Virus record (IMG/VR): IMGVR_UViG_3300022602_002741
Coordinates: 1 to 36,363 of that record
Reading direction: 5' to 3' (one strand)
Source of the DNA: a virus
DNA length: 36,363 nt
Positions within the stretch are counted from its first letter, which is position 1. Every line of letters starts with the position of its first letter. Positions 11,585 through 20,535 of this stretch are shown piece after piece. The position numbers and the translations under genes were made by a program. The notes beneath the pieces were generated by a model that was given only the letters and a program-made list of their open reading frames with translations, made no database searches and was not told where the DNA came from.

Positions 11585-13451
11585 AGACCATAACTTCTAT
11601 AACATTTTCACCTGGCCCACAGCTTTGTAAGGCCTTGGCTAACACCGCCAAGGCCGAGTCTCCGTCCTTGTAAACTTCGGCATAACCAGGTGTTGCACTT
11701 GTTACTAGTAAATCACCTTTATTAATTGGTCCAATTACTTTACATGGTAAACGACCTTTTAATGCTACAAATGGATGAGTATCGATATCAGCTAATGCAC
11801 TATTCATTCTGAACGCAGGATGAACTGAAATAATTCCTCCCCATTTTACACTTGCTCGTTCTGTACATATTGTCATTTCTTCTTGGCCGCCAATCATAAG
11901 TACTGTGCCAAGTTCATAGGCAATATCTGTTACATAACGCTCTGCCAAGTCAGCGTATTCGGCATCAGTTGCAATACCTTTGAATAATGGTGTTGTAATG
12001 TTTCCGTCTTGATCGCGTTGTACTATTGTGTTAGCTGTACCTGCGGTATCTGCTGATACATATCCAGTAGATCCTGTTCCCTTAAGGGTACTTGCTTGCA
12101 TGGTTGCTGATGAATCTAAACTCCATGAACCATAAATCGTTGCTGATCCGCTTTGAGCATTTAACTTAGAAGTTGATAAGTTTTGATTAGCATCAAATTG
12201 AGCTAACTTGTTGGCTTCTCCTGTGGTCGTTGGGGTTGTAAAGAAAGGATTTCCAGAAATAGTTCCATTAGCTAATAGTGACGTTGCTTGGACACTACCG
12301 TTTAATGTTTGATTACTATTTCTAGCAACTGTCCAAGGTCCAACGAGGGTGCCACCTAGACCATCATTTGTTATCGAAGTCGCATGTATTGTGCTTACGT
12401 ATGCGTTTGTAAATTTAGAACTACCCGATCCAATAGAAACAGAATTTGTTGTACCGTTATTAGTTTTTGGAGTAGATAAACCAGGTAATACTTCTAAATT
12501 GCCACTACCATCAGTGGTTAATAACAACACGCCTGTATAAGAACTAGCAAGAGGAGGTGTAATATTAAAACTAATATTATTTCCAAGAACGTTTGTAAGA
12601 TTGCCGGTATCGTAACCTGTAACATGCAGTTTTAATGAGGAAGGATTTCCAACAATAATTCCATCATCGCTTGTTAGTGCCAGCGAAGAATTTAGAGCAC
12701 CTAATTGTGATTGCTGAACAAATTGTGTTCCATCAACATATAGATAGCTGTTATCTGATTGTCTAACTGCTAGCCCTAATGCATTTGCGGCTGTACCGTT
12801 AAACAAATTCTTATAAGTTGCTGTAACTGTTGTACCATTACTATCTATTGCACCAGGTAAATTAATACCAGATTTGATAGGACCGTTCATTGTATATTGA
12901 TCATTACCAAATACTGGATCTGCAGATACGCTAATAGAACTATAAGAAGGGCTTGAATAAAATATAGCGTTAAGTTTACTGCCGATGGAAGATTTTAATA
13001 CTGGTTGCTCAACACCATTACCATCTAGTACCTGAGAAGGATTAATACCTGTTAAACTACCGGATGTAGTTGCAATCGGTCCAACTAGCACATACCCAGT
13101 ATCTCCCAAAACATATAGTTTGTTATCTGATCTGTCCCAATAAAAATCTCCTAAAGATTGGTTGCCTTTTGCATAGTCAATAAATGGCATTGCACGATAT
13201 TGTGTAACTGTGCCATCATAAACTTTCATTTTTCTGTTTATGCTATCGTACCATAATTGTCCGTTAAGGGGACTTGATGTAGGACTTGCTCCAGCAAAAT
13301 TTTCTAGTAATTTAACAAAGTTTTCATTAACTATCTGACCATAGCCCGCATAGTTTTTACCTACAAACGTTAGGTCAGTAGACGTGTCGATAGTACCATC
13401 TTGTATGGTAGCTAAAACTGTTCCGTCTGTGTTAGTTAAAATATAAGGCAT
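11583..13451 (-). CDS. Tail-fibre protein, paralogue 4 (622 aa), with conserved C-terminal tip domain
   Basis: The N-terminal 115 residues (MPYILTNTDGTVL...VGKNYAGYGQIVNENFVKLLENFAG...LNGQLWYD) are the module shared with the next three genes and probably attach the fibre to the tail. A second short motif, GDFYWDRSDNKLYVL...LVGP, ends the module. The middle is rich in G, S, T and N with beta-repeat character (SIGSGSSKFTNAYVSTI). The C-terminal 130 residues start at AEYADLAERYVTDIAYELGTVL and include HPFVALKGRLPCKVIGPINKGDLLVTS. This tip domain is found at the ends of many phage fibre-like proteins and weakly recalls autoproteolytic peptidase G2-type domains. GGAG inside the preceding gene's end sits seven bases before ATG. 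It is last in the fibre operon and ends at the bidirectional terminator. Confidence 0.82.
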   Translation of the reverse strand: MPYILTNTDGTVLATIQDGTIDTSTDLTFVGKNYAGYGQIVNENFVKLLENFAGASPTSSPLNGQLWYDSINRKMKVYDGTVTQYRAMPFIDYAKGNQSLGDFYWDRSDNKLYVLGDTGYVLVGPIATTSGSLTGINPSQVLDGNGVEQPVLKSSIGSKLNAIFYSSPSYSSISVSADPVFGNDQYTMNGPIKSGINLPGAIDSNGTTVTATYKNLFNGTAANALGLAVRQSDNSYLYVDGTQFVQQSQLGALNSSLALTSDDGIIVGNPSSLKLHVTGYDTGNLTNVLGNNISFNITPPLASSYTGVLLLTTDGSGNLEVLPGLSTPKTNNGTTNSVSIGSGSSKFTNAYVSTIHATSITNDGLGGTLVGPWTVARNSNQTLNGSVQATSLLANGTISGNPFFTTPTTTGEANKLAQFDANQNLSTSKLNAQSGSATIYGSWSLDSSATMQASTLKGTGSTGYVSADTAGTANTIVQRDQDGNITTPLFKGIATDAEYADLAERYVTDIAYELGTVLMIGGQEEMTICTERASVKWGGIISVHPAFRMNSALADIDTHPFVALKGRLPCKVIGPINKGDLLVTSATPGYAEVYKDGDSALAVLAKALQSCGPGENVIEVMV

Positions 13452-13453
13452 TC

Positions 13454-15694
13454 TTATGCTCCGCTTCTGAATTTAATAATTGGCAACAAGGCAACGTTTT
13501 TAGGTCTAACTTCGCCTGCCGTACCTGCTGGTGCTGTTCTATTTGCAACGGTCCAAATAGTGCTATCGTTTGCTCCGCCGTCGTCTGGATAATCATCGTT
13601 ATAAGGATATACATAGCCGCCGCCTGATTTTTCAAACCAATCTACAGCATTGCCATTTACGTCTCTAGCCGGATATCCTATAGTACCATCTAAATTAACA
13701 CCCGCTGTAACGCCTGGATTACCTGTATTAACTGTCTCCGATTGATCATCAACAATCATCCAAACGTCTTGAAAATTATGTGTATGTGACCCTAAATTAT
13801 CTGCTTGTGCTGTTCCAAGATTGCGTCCTGGATCGATACCTCGTCCTGCATCCCAACCGCGTACAAACTCTCCTCGCAAATCAGGTAATGCAAATGAGTT
13901 ACCGCCATTGCCACCATATGTATATCCAATTACTGCAAATAGATCAGGATATGAACTTACTGGCAAGTTACTACCATCGCATGTTAAGTAACCCGATGGG
14001 GCACTTGTACCAGAATGATAAAAAATAGTACCTACTGGAACAGAAGGCAAACTTGCCGCTACTCCATTTATTTCTTGTGATACACCTAGCAAGGCATTAT
14101 TTAATTTTGTTGTCAGTGCCGCAATTTCAGCAGTTAAAGTAGCTACAGCATTATCAACATAAGTCTTAACTGCGTGTTGTGTTGATATTCTGTTATCTAA
14201 ATCAGCTGTTAATGTGCCGTCTGTATCAAACTGTAACAACTGATTACCAAGGCTATCTGTTAATTGCGAAAATGTAGCTGATAGATTTGGTGTTGATACG
14301 GTGTTTGCTTGTACTGTTGTAAGATAGGCTGTGTTCCACGCTAGACCAGGACCACCTAAGTTATACTGTTGACTTGTTACAGGTAACATATCACCTGTTA
14401 CGTTAACTTCACCAGTTATATTTAAAGGTGTGCTAAGTCCTGCAACCAAGGATTGCGCATAGATATTATTAAAACGTTGATTAGTAGTTCCTAAATCATT
14501 ACCTAAATCAGCATTAGGAACAAATGTAGTGCCCGAGGCCAATTTCCAATCGCCTGCAAGTGTGCCAGTTTGATTTCCTGGATTTAGAGTACCTGCATAT
14601 ACGCTGTTAAATCTTAAAGTTGAGCTTCCTAAATTATTACCTAAATCGCTAAACGGTGAAAAAGTTGAGTTGTTTGTTAACTGCCAAGATCCAGTTAAGC
14701 TGGCATTAGAAAAAGCAGATCCTGCATTAAGGTTTGGAGTCCATACTGTATTCCATATATGGTTAACATTACCTATTGTTTGACTTGCAGTTACCGGAAG
14801 AATTCCTTCTTGTAAGAAATTTGCTACGCCGGTTGAATTGTTAACAAACAAAGAAACTTGGCCCCCAGAGGCCGCAAGTCCTAAATTACCAGAACCATCA
14901 GCGTTAATAGATGACGGGTTTGAACCAACTGTGATACCGCTTGTAAAATTCCATGTACTAGAAATCGTTTCTTGTTGGGTTGTTTGTGGATATGTTGTAT
15001 CTAAGAAGCTGTTCATTCCATAGAGAGCAACATCGGTTCCCGTTGTAATGTATCTATGAGTTGAACTATAATTTTGAAATGTGATTCCTCTATATACTGT
15101 TGGGAATCCTATTGCGGCAACAGAACTAGTTGTATCAAATTTTGCTTTGGCAACAATAGCTAACGTGCTCCCGTCTACTAACATTTCCATTACTGCATGA
15201 TTTGTGCCGGAGCTATCTGCAATAGTAGTCGAACGCCATTGTGTATCTAAAAACCCAGGAACTAACTGGGGTCCTATTAATTGAAATCCTGAATTGTTTT
15301 GTATATATAACTGGTTGTTTAAACTGTTATACCAAAAATCTCCAGGCTGTGAGGCGGCAAAGGGCTGGGACGCAGAACTTCCCGCCATGGCTGTTGTATC
15401 AGTAGATGTAGAACTATATAACAATACGCTTAAAGGACGCCAGTTAACCCCATCGTTGACCAATGGACGCATGATTCCGGCTGTTGAATCGTACCAAATT
15501 TGTCCTGTAATAATATTTTGTGGTTCTATATTACTAGAAAAATTTTCTAGCAACCATAAAAAATTGTCATTTTGTGCTGTACCAAAACCAGACGTATTTT
15601 TACCAATAAGATTTATTGATGTAGATTTATCTATAATCCCATCTTGGATCTGTGTTAATACTGCACCGTCCGATTTGTATATTGTGTATGGCAT
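13454..15694 (-). CDS. Tail-fibre protein, paralogue 3 (746 aa), with tail-collar (gp12-like) C-terminus
   Basis: The shared N-terminal module is clear (IGKNTSGFGTAQNDNFLWLLENFSS...ITGQIWYD, about 30-75). The middle contains repeated units of the form LGNxLGxxxxRFNxxYAxxL (for example SDLGNNLGSSTLRFNSVYAGTL and ADLGNDLGTTNQRFNNIYAQSL), a beta-repeat shaft. STQHAVKTYVDNAV marks the shaft end before a short helical segment. The C-terminal 200 residues carry a phage tail-collar domain: VGTIFYHSGTSAPSGYLTCDGS, YTYGGNGGNSFALPDLRGEFVRGWD and a histidine-rich SHTHNF. The TxHxH pattern suggests bound metal, as in T4 gp12 short fibres. It likely forms a receptor-binding trimer. AGGA lies upstream of the start. 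Two bases separate it from paralogue 4. Confidence 0.87.
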   Translation of the reverse strand: MPYTIYKSDGAVLTQIQDGIIDKSTSINLIGKNTSGFGTAQNDNFLWLLENFSSNIEPQNIITGQIWYDSTAGIMRPLVNDGVNWRPLSVLLYSSTSTDTTAMAGSSASQPFAASQPGDFWYNSLNNQLYIQNNSGFQLIGPQLVPGFLDTQWRSTTIADSSGTNHAVMEMLVDGSTLAIVAKAKFDTTSSVAAIGFPTVYRGITFQNYSSTHRYITTGTDVALYGMNSFLDTTYPQTTQQETISSTWNFTSGITVGSNPSSINADGSGNLGLAASGGQVSLFVNNSTGVANFLQEGILPVTASQTIGNVNHIWNTVWTPNLNAGSAFSNASLTGSWQLTNNSTFSPFSDLGNNLGSSTLRFNSVYAGTLNPGNQTGTLAGDWKLASGTTFVPNADLGNDLGTTNQRFNNIYAQSLVAGLSTPLNITGEVNVTGDMLPVTSQQYNLGGPGLAWNTAYLTTVQANTVSTPNLSATFSQLTDSLGNQLLQFDTDGTLTADLDNRISTQHAVKTYVDNAVATLTAEIAALTTKLNNALLGVSQEINGVAASLPSVPVGTIFYHSGTSAPSGYLTCDGSNLPVSSYPDLFAVIGYTYGGNGGNSFALPDLRGEFVRGWDAGRGIDPGRNLGTAQADNLGSHTHNFQDVWMIVDDQSETVNTGNPGVTAGVNLDGTIGYPARDVNGNAVDWFEKSGGGYVYPYNDDYPDDGGANDSTIWTVANRTAPAGTAGEVRPKNVALLPIIKFRSGA

Positions 15695-15706
15695 CTTTTA
15701 TTCCTA

Positions 15707-17533
15707 TTAACTTATTACTCTATCATACACCCAAACTTTATTGGTTACGTAGAATCTTAAAATTTGTTGTACGCACACAGGGGCTTGACCTGCCACAGTC
15801 GCAACTGAAACACCTGCGGCATATACAACTGATTGACTGTTTTGGATTCCACCTTTATCAACTGTAGTGTATTGACCATTGAATGTTGCGTTTGCTGTTA
15901 GGCTTGGCAATACGTAATTTAATGTTATAACCCTTGCTTCAGCTTGATCCGGAATATTATATATTGATCCTCTAGGATCAACCGGAGGTAACACAATATC
16001 TAAAAAGTTACTAATAATATAGTCACTTGGATTTGTACGTCCTGTTACATCAACTGTGAATACGTAACGACTTGACCCAACAATTTGTTGAGCCGTGTCA
16101 ACATATCCTTTGGTTGCTAGGGTACTTGTACTGTCAGTAATTAATGTTGGTCTTGCCCCATATACTTTTTTACCGCCAACATTAATATTTCCAATGCTTG
16201 CGTTCTGCAAGGTTAAATCACTGAATCCGTCAGCTGTATTAATAGTTGATGTTGTAATTGTTATATTTCCAACTGTTATATTGGTCAATGTTCCAACTGT
16301 TGTTAAGTTTGGAGCTCCCACAACATTTACTAAATCTAGTCCTGAACCACCAGATTGAAACACCGCAGTGCCATCTAATAACAATGAGTTTGGTGCTTTA
16401 ATATTAATATTGTTATTAAATTCCCAAGCATACAAAGCATTACGATATAAAATTGTATGATTAGATGTTCCCATTAAAATAATACCAGCACCATCTAAAT
16501 TAACGTCTGCTGTACCAGGATATGCTAATTCAATGTTTTGTGATTCAACTTGTAATACTGTACTGGTTATAAATGTTGTTGTACCCAATACTGTTAATGA
16601 ACCATTAATAATTGTACTAGTGTTAACTGTTAAGCCGTAACCTGCTGTTGGAGTATCTGTCCAAACTCCAATTTGTTTTGTTCCTGCTTTTATTCTAATA
16701 GCTGATGCATCACCGCCTAGTGCAATACCGGCAACCTGTAATGTAAGATCTCCATCAACTGTGTTACTAGAAATTGTATTTCCTGTAATATTATCAACAT
16801 ATAATTGTAAAGCACTATTCGCTCCTACCTGCAAACCAGCGTTTGACAAAATAGCCAAACCGCCAAACATGCTGTCTCCGCCTTTAAACACAAAACTACT
16901 TGTGGATAAATTTCCAACTTGTATAGCATTTGTTGCGGTACCATTAAATGTATAACCGGGAGCAAGATTTACGCCCGGTGTAACTGTTGTTATTCCATTA
17001 ATAGGTGCGCTTGGAGTAAATGCTGATTCGCTTAGTATTGCAATAATTGTTCCATTATTGTACAATGTTGAAACTACATGATTAGCTAAAGTTCTATCTT
17101 GATACGTTTCAACGATCCATCCTGCTTTACCATTCACTGCTGAATATAGCGGTCCGGCAACATTAAGATTTGTTCCATCAAAATACTTTAATTGTTGTGC
17201 TGTTGTATCGATCCAAAGATCGCCTTGGACTAGCCCGCTCGGTTGTGTTGATGCAACTATTGGGCCACCAACTGGGCGAAATTGATAGTTTTCATTAAAA
17301 TAATACATACGTCCAGCGATTGTATTAAACCAAAGTTGACCTACTAAAGGAGCTCTTGGTTCGTTTCCGCTGGCAAAATTTTCTAATAAACTAACAAAAT
17401 TATCGTTTAATGATGTACCATACGCATTGGAATTCTTGCCGATTAAAGTCAAACTGGTAGTTTTCTGATCGACTGTTTGATCAGGTACAGTTACTAGCGT
17501 ATTTCCGTTGGTAAGTTTTAGTGTATATGGCAT
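15707..17533 (-). CDS. Tail-fibre protein, paralogue 2 (608 aa)
   Basis: The N-terminal module is present: LIGKNSNAYGTSLNDNFVSLLENFASGNEP...LVGQLWFN (about 30-75), then GDLWIDTTAQQLKYFDGTNLNVAGP. The next segment, HVVSTLYNNGTIIAILSESAFTP, is also shared with paralogues 1 and 3. The middle is a long beta-repeat region of T, N, V and G. STLATKGYVDTAQQ (about 480) is the usual motif at the end of a fibre shaft. The last 125 residues, from VGSSRYVFTVDVTGRTNPSDYI to VWVYDRVIS, form a distinct tip domain that I do not recognise. The start has only a weak ribosome binding site, five bases after the stop of paralogue 1, so translation is probably coupled. Confidence 0.83.
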   Translation of the reverse strand: MPYTLKLTNGNTLVTVPDQTVDQKTTSLTLIGKNSNAYGTSLNDNFVSLLENFASGNEPRAPLVGQLWFNTIAGRMYYFNENYQFRPVGGPIVASTQPSGLVQGDLWIDTTAQQLKYFDGTNLNVAGPLYSAVNGKAGWIVETYQDRTLANHVVSTLYNNGTIIAILSESAFTPSAPINGITTVTPGVNLAPGYTFNGTATNAIQVGNLSTSSFVFKGGDSMFGGLAILSNAGLQVGANSALQLYVDNITGNTISSNTVDGDLTLQVAGIALGGDASAIRIKAGTKQIGVWTDTPTAGYGLTVNTSTIINGSLTVLGTTTFITSTVLQVESQNIELAYPGTADVNLDGAGIILMGTSNHTILYRNALYAWEFNNNINIKAPNSLLLDGTAVFQSGGSGLDLVNVVGAPNLTTVGTLTNITVGNITITTSTINTADGFSDLTLQNASIGNINVGGKKVYGARPTLITDSTSTLATKGYVDTAQQIVGSSRYVFTVDVTGRTNPSDYIISNFLDIVLPPVDPRGSIYNIPDQAEARVITLNYVLPSLTANATFNGQYTTVDKGGIQNSQSVVYAAGVSVATVAGQAPVCVQQILRFYVTNKVWVYDRVIS

Positions 17534-17537
17534 GTTC

Positions 17538-19832
17538 TTATATCTTTATATAATAATAAATTGTCGGTAGGGTTACACCACTTGGCAAACTATTTTGTCC
17601 AGGGGGTAATGCTGGTTGCAGGCCGCCACTTGATGCAATATTTTGTCCAGTGTCAGTTATCAAGTTAGGAACCCTAAACGATGTTCCTACTCCACCGTAT
17701 TTCCATACAGATCCATCTAATCCCAATCCAGAATTAACTTTTAATACTTGAGCTAGGTTATAGTAAGTACTTCCCGGTAGCCCCTGGTCATATAAAGCTC
17801 CATCGCATACTAGCCAACCCGGGATATTCACGGGACTACCATCAGGTTTTGAACCAGCATATGGCATCATCATGCCAGTAGCAACAGTCGATGCATACAA
17901 ATCTGATAGGAAATCTCTTTTGTAGATTTGATATAATTTTCCTGCACCGTTGTCCGCTGGTGAATTGTTTAATGGACGGTATACCAGTAGACTATCAAAA
18001 TCATTTGGTATACTTCTTACAAATGTTGCTGTAGTTGTTGCCCCAGGTAAAGGTTTACCATAAATTGCATTGTTTGTTAGGGTGGCTAAGAAATTAACTC
18101 CACTACCATTTGCACCATTAAAATACTGTGGTTGAGGTATACTAACATCACCACCATTTCCAGTTGAATCTGGGAAATATGTAAAATTAAATGCGCCACC
18201 AGGTACACTAGATGCTTGCCCTGTTAAATTTCCAACAAAAGTAGCACCGCTACCTGCTTGGAATGTTGTACCTGTTAAACTTGTATTTGCAAAAGTTAAA
18301 ATGTTTGCGGGATATACATATACTGCATCAATTAATGTTCTTGCAAGAGTAACTTGATTTTGTCCTACAACATTAACACTTGAAATAAAATAATTTGTAG
18401 CAGTTAATCCACCGCCACCTGTTCCGTTTACAATAAACAATTGACCTTTAGATAAACCTGCTGTAGTAGATAATGTTACTGCTCCATTGCTTGCTACGGA
18501 TGTTATGTTTCCTGATACCGTATTTGGACCACTAAATGTTCTAGCATATACTGTATTCCAAGTAGCTGTCGGGTCTCCAATTGTTAATAAAGAACTATTA
18601 TTAGCTGTTTGTGTAGGTAAGACTGCGGCATATATACTTGTACCGGTTGGAGCAGTATCTGCACCAACAATTAGTTTACCCTGAAGTATGTGTTCATTGG
18701 TTGTTACTAATGTACCCCCAATCCCAACACCGCCATTAACTTGTAATGCGTTTCCTGAAACATTAGACAAAGTTGAAATATAAGATGTAACAACTAATGT
18801 GTTAACTGTTGCAGTATAATCTACCTTTAGTGCTCCAGTTACTTCAACATCGACTAAAGACAACCCTGTTTGACCAAATGTTGCTTGCGCATTATGTGAC
18901 CCATTCGATGTTTGACCATCTAATAATAACAATCGTTGTTGAGACCCACGACTGTCGACTGTTTTAAAGGTAAATGTTGCTCCGTTGCTAGGATATGTGT
19001 TAACAAATGCCGCATCATAAGATGCGCCTTTTTGTAATAAGAATGTTGGCTGAGATCCAATACTTATTCCGCCATCGGTTGCAATACTTAGGCTACCATT
19101 TAATGTCTGCGGAATATCATTTCTTACAAAATTGTTTCCGCTAATACTTTGTGTCCCACCAATCGTTTGTATCAACGAACTGGCCGCTGTTGCAACGCCA
19201 TTAAATGTTGATCCATATTTTGAACTTACATTAATACCAGGATTTAAACTAGCGAACCCATCGATGACAGTTAATGGAGTAAATGCATCTTTAGTTACTA
19301 CTTCCATCGGAATACCATCAACATAGTTAACAACAATACTATGACTAACCCCATAGATATCCGTCACTGTGCTTGCATATGGTCCTGTTTTTGAAGTTCC
19401 TGCTGTTTGTGGTCCTACTAAAATAAATTGACTACCATTATAGATAGATAATTGCTGTTGACTTGTATCAACCCATATATCACCTGCTAATACGTTGCTA
19501 GGTGGGTAAGGTTGCTGGTGTACTCCGTTTACTGGAGACCAGATTGCATTATTTGCGGCACCATCATTAACTTTTAACTTTTTATTATTAGTGTCGCTGG
19601 TATCAAACCATAATTGTCCTTCGATAGGATTCTGTGGTGGGGTACTGCTGGCAAAATTTTCCAGCATGTTTAATGAATCTTGTGCTAGTTTTTGACCATA
19701 ACCGCCTTGATAATTTCTACCTATAAATGTAATACTGGTAGACGAACTGTTTACAGTTCCGTCAACAACTAAAATAGGAGTGCTGAATTTTCCCGGATCT
19801 GCAAAATATATAGGATAGTAATTAGCGGCCAT
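17538..19832 (-). CDS. Tail-fibre protein, paralogue 1 (764 aa), with divergent tail-collar tip
   Basis: The shared module is more diverged here: it starts MAANYYPIYF rather than MPY, followed by FIGRNYQGGYGQKLAQDSLNMLENFASSTPPQNPIEGQLWFDT and GDIWVDTSQQQLSIYNGSQFILVGP. The shaft holds beta repeats such as LTIGDPTATWNTVYARTFSGP and a GIGGT segment. Near residue 655 a collar-like domain begins: GMMMPYAGS, then PGWLVCDGALYDQ, and after a gap SFRVPNL, the usual closing motif of the fold. The final residues (LPTIYYYIKI) form a terminal strand. Probably a receptor-binding fibre with a shortened collar. It begins five bases after the stop of the 222-residue gene. Confidence 0.83.
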   Translation of the reverse strand: MAANYYPIYFADPGKFSTPILVVDGTVNSSSTSITFIGRNYQGGYGQKLAQDSLNMLENFASSTPPQNPIEGQLWFDTSDTNNKKLKVNDGAANNAIWSPVNGVHQQPYPPSNVLAGDIWVDTSQQQLSIYNGSQFILVGPQTAGTSKTGPYASTVTDIYGVSHSIVVNYVDGIPMEVVTKDAFTPLTVIDGFASLNPGINVSSKYGSTFNGVATAASSLIQTIGGTQSISGNNFVRNDIPQTLNGSLSIATDGGISIGSQPTFLLQKGASYDAAFVNTYPSNGATFTFKTVDSRGSQQRLLLLDGQTSNGSHNAQATFGQTGLSLVDVEVTGALKVDYTATVNTLVVTSYISTLSNVSGNALQVNGGVGIGGTLVTTNEHILQGKLIVGADTAPTGTSIYAAVLPTQTANNSSLLTIGDPTATWNTVYARTFSGPNTVSGNITSVASNGAVTLSTTAGLSKGQLFIVNGTGGGGLTATNYFISSVNVVGQNQVTLARTLIDAVYVYPANILTFANTSLTGTTFQAGSGATFVGNLTGQASSVPGGAFNFTYFPDSTGNGGDVSIPQPQYFNGANGSGVNFLATLTNNAIYGKPLPGATTTATFVRSIPNDFDSLLVYRPLNNSPADNGAGKLYQIYKRDFLSDLYASTVATGMMMPYAGSKPDGSPVNIPGWLVCDGALYDQGLPGSTYYNLAQVLKVNSGLGLDGSVWKYGGVGTSFRVPNLITDTGQNIASSGGLQPALPPGQNSLPSGVTLPTIYYYIKI

Positions 19833-19836
19833 AGTA

Positions 19837-20505
19837 TTATCCAGTAATTGATGTTAATGCTTGTATTCTAACTGTATAGTCAATTTGTAACAATCTGTTT
19901 AATGACTTTTGTACAGGATGAAATATAACATGGGTTAATAGATTGCCCATTCCTGGGCCATCTGGACTATATGCTCGAAGACCTAGTTCATCAAATACAT
20001 AGGTGCTTGTTAAACTTGTGGCATTATCAAATGCCTGCTGTCCTTGAGGTTCTCCAAAATCTAATAAACAACTAACTAAAACATCAGAATAGGCTGTACC
20101 AGCGATATGTCTAACATCCATAAAATTACGACTCGGATCTAAATCTAGTGTATTTGATGCATCGATATTTTTAATATATGTTTGATTATATAAATTTGAA
20201 TTTTGACCCGACGTATTTGGAGTTAGATATGTAATAATACCTGTAGGATCTACACGAGTCCCGCCATTACCAAAACACATTTCGCTAATCCAACCATATT
20301 GTTGGTTTGAAACTGCCTGAGCCAATGCTAAACTAAAATTTTCATAGTGAATAGCATTTCGTTTATCAATAAAAACTTCGCCAGATTCTGGATCAAAAAT
20401 TTTGATATGGCCCTGGAGGTATATTCCGCCGGTTTCATCTGGACGTTTTTGTTCTTGTGGTTGTTGATTTTCAGTCATTTTAGGGTCTTTGTTGTCTTCT
20501 ATCAT
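19837..20505 (-). CDS. Conserved virion structural protein, possible fibre adaptor (222 aa)
   Basis: A 222-residue protein, beginning MIEDNKDPKMTENQQPQEQKRP with a disordered charged N-terminus. The folded part starts at GGIYLQGHIKIFDPESGEVFIDKRNAIHYENFSLALAQAVSN and continues with WISEMCFGNGGTRVDPTGIITYLTPN. Similar proteins occur next to tail-fibre genes in T4-like aquatic phages. The C-terminus, FDELGLRAYSP...LLTHVIFHPVQKSLNRLLQIDYTVRI, suggests a beta sandwich. Its location between two fibre genes suggests an adaptor or baseplate-associated role. An internal ATG at codon 10 is an alternative start; neither start has a strong ribosome binding site. A late-promoter-like AATAAATA lies just upstream. 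Confidence 0.75.
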   Translation of the reverse strand: MIEDNKDPKMTENQQPQEQKRPDETGGIYLQGHIKIFDPESGEVFIDKRNAIHYENFSLALAQAVSNQQYGWISEMCFGNGGTRVDPTGIITYLTPNTSGQNSNLYNQTYIKNIDASNTLDLDPSRNFMDVRHIAGTAYSDVLVSCLLDFGEPQGQQAFDNATSLTSTYVFDELGLRAYSPDGPGMGNLLTHVIFHPVQKSLNRLLQIDYTVRIQALTSITG

Positions 20506-20506
20506 G

Positions 20507-20515
20507 TTATTTATT
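20507..20515 (-). promoter_or_regulatory. Possible T4-like late promoter upstream of the 222-residue gene
   Basis: On the - strand the 30-base gap between two fibre genes reads GCGAATAAATAACATG, in which AATAAATA resembles the T4 late-promoter core TATAAATA. It is the only intergenic gap over 12 bases in the fibre block. It lies only two bases before the start codon, so a transcript from here would need the second ATG. The match is imperfect and could be chance in AT-rich DNA. Confidence 0.3.
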
Positions 20516-20535
20516 CGCTGTTAAATGTACGCAGA

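Noticed and set aside
15294-15710. Plus-strand open frames inside the fibre block
   Set aside because: These are shadows of long fibre genes. The AT-rich, threonine/asparagine-rich coding strand leaves open hydrophobic frames on the reverse strand, but none has a ribosome binding site or a recognisable product.
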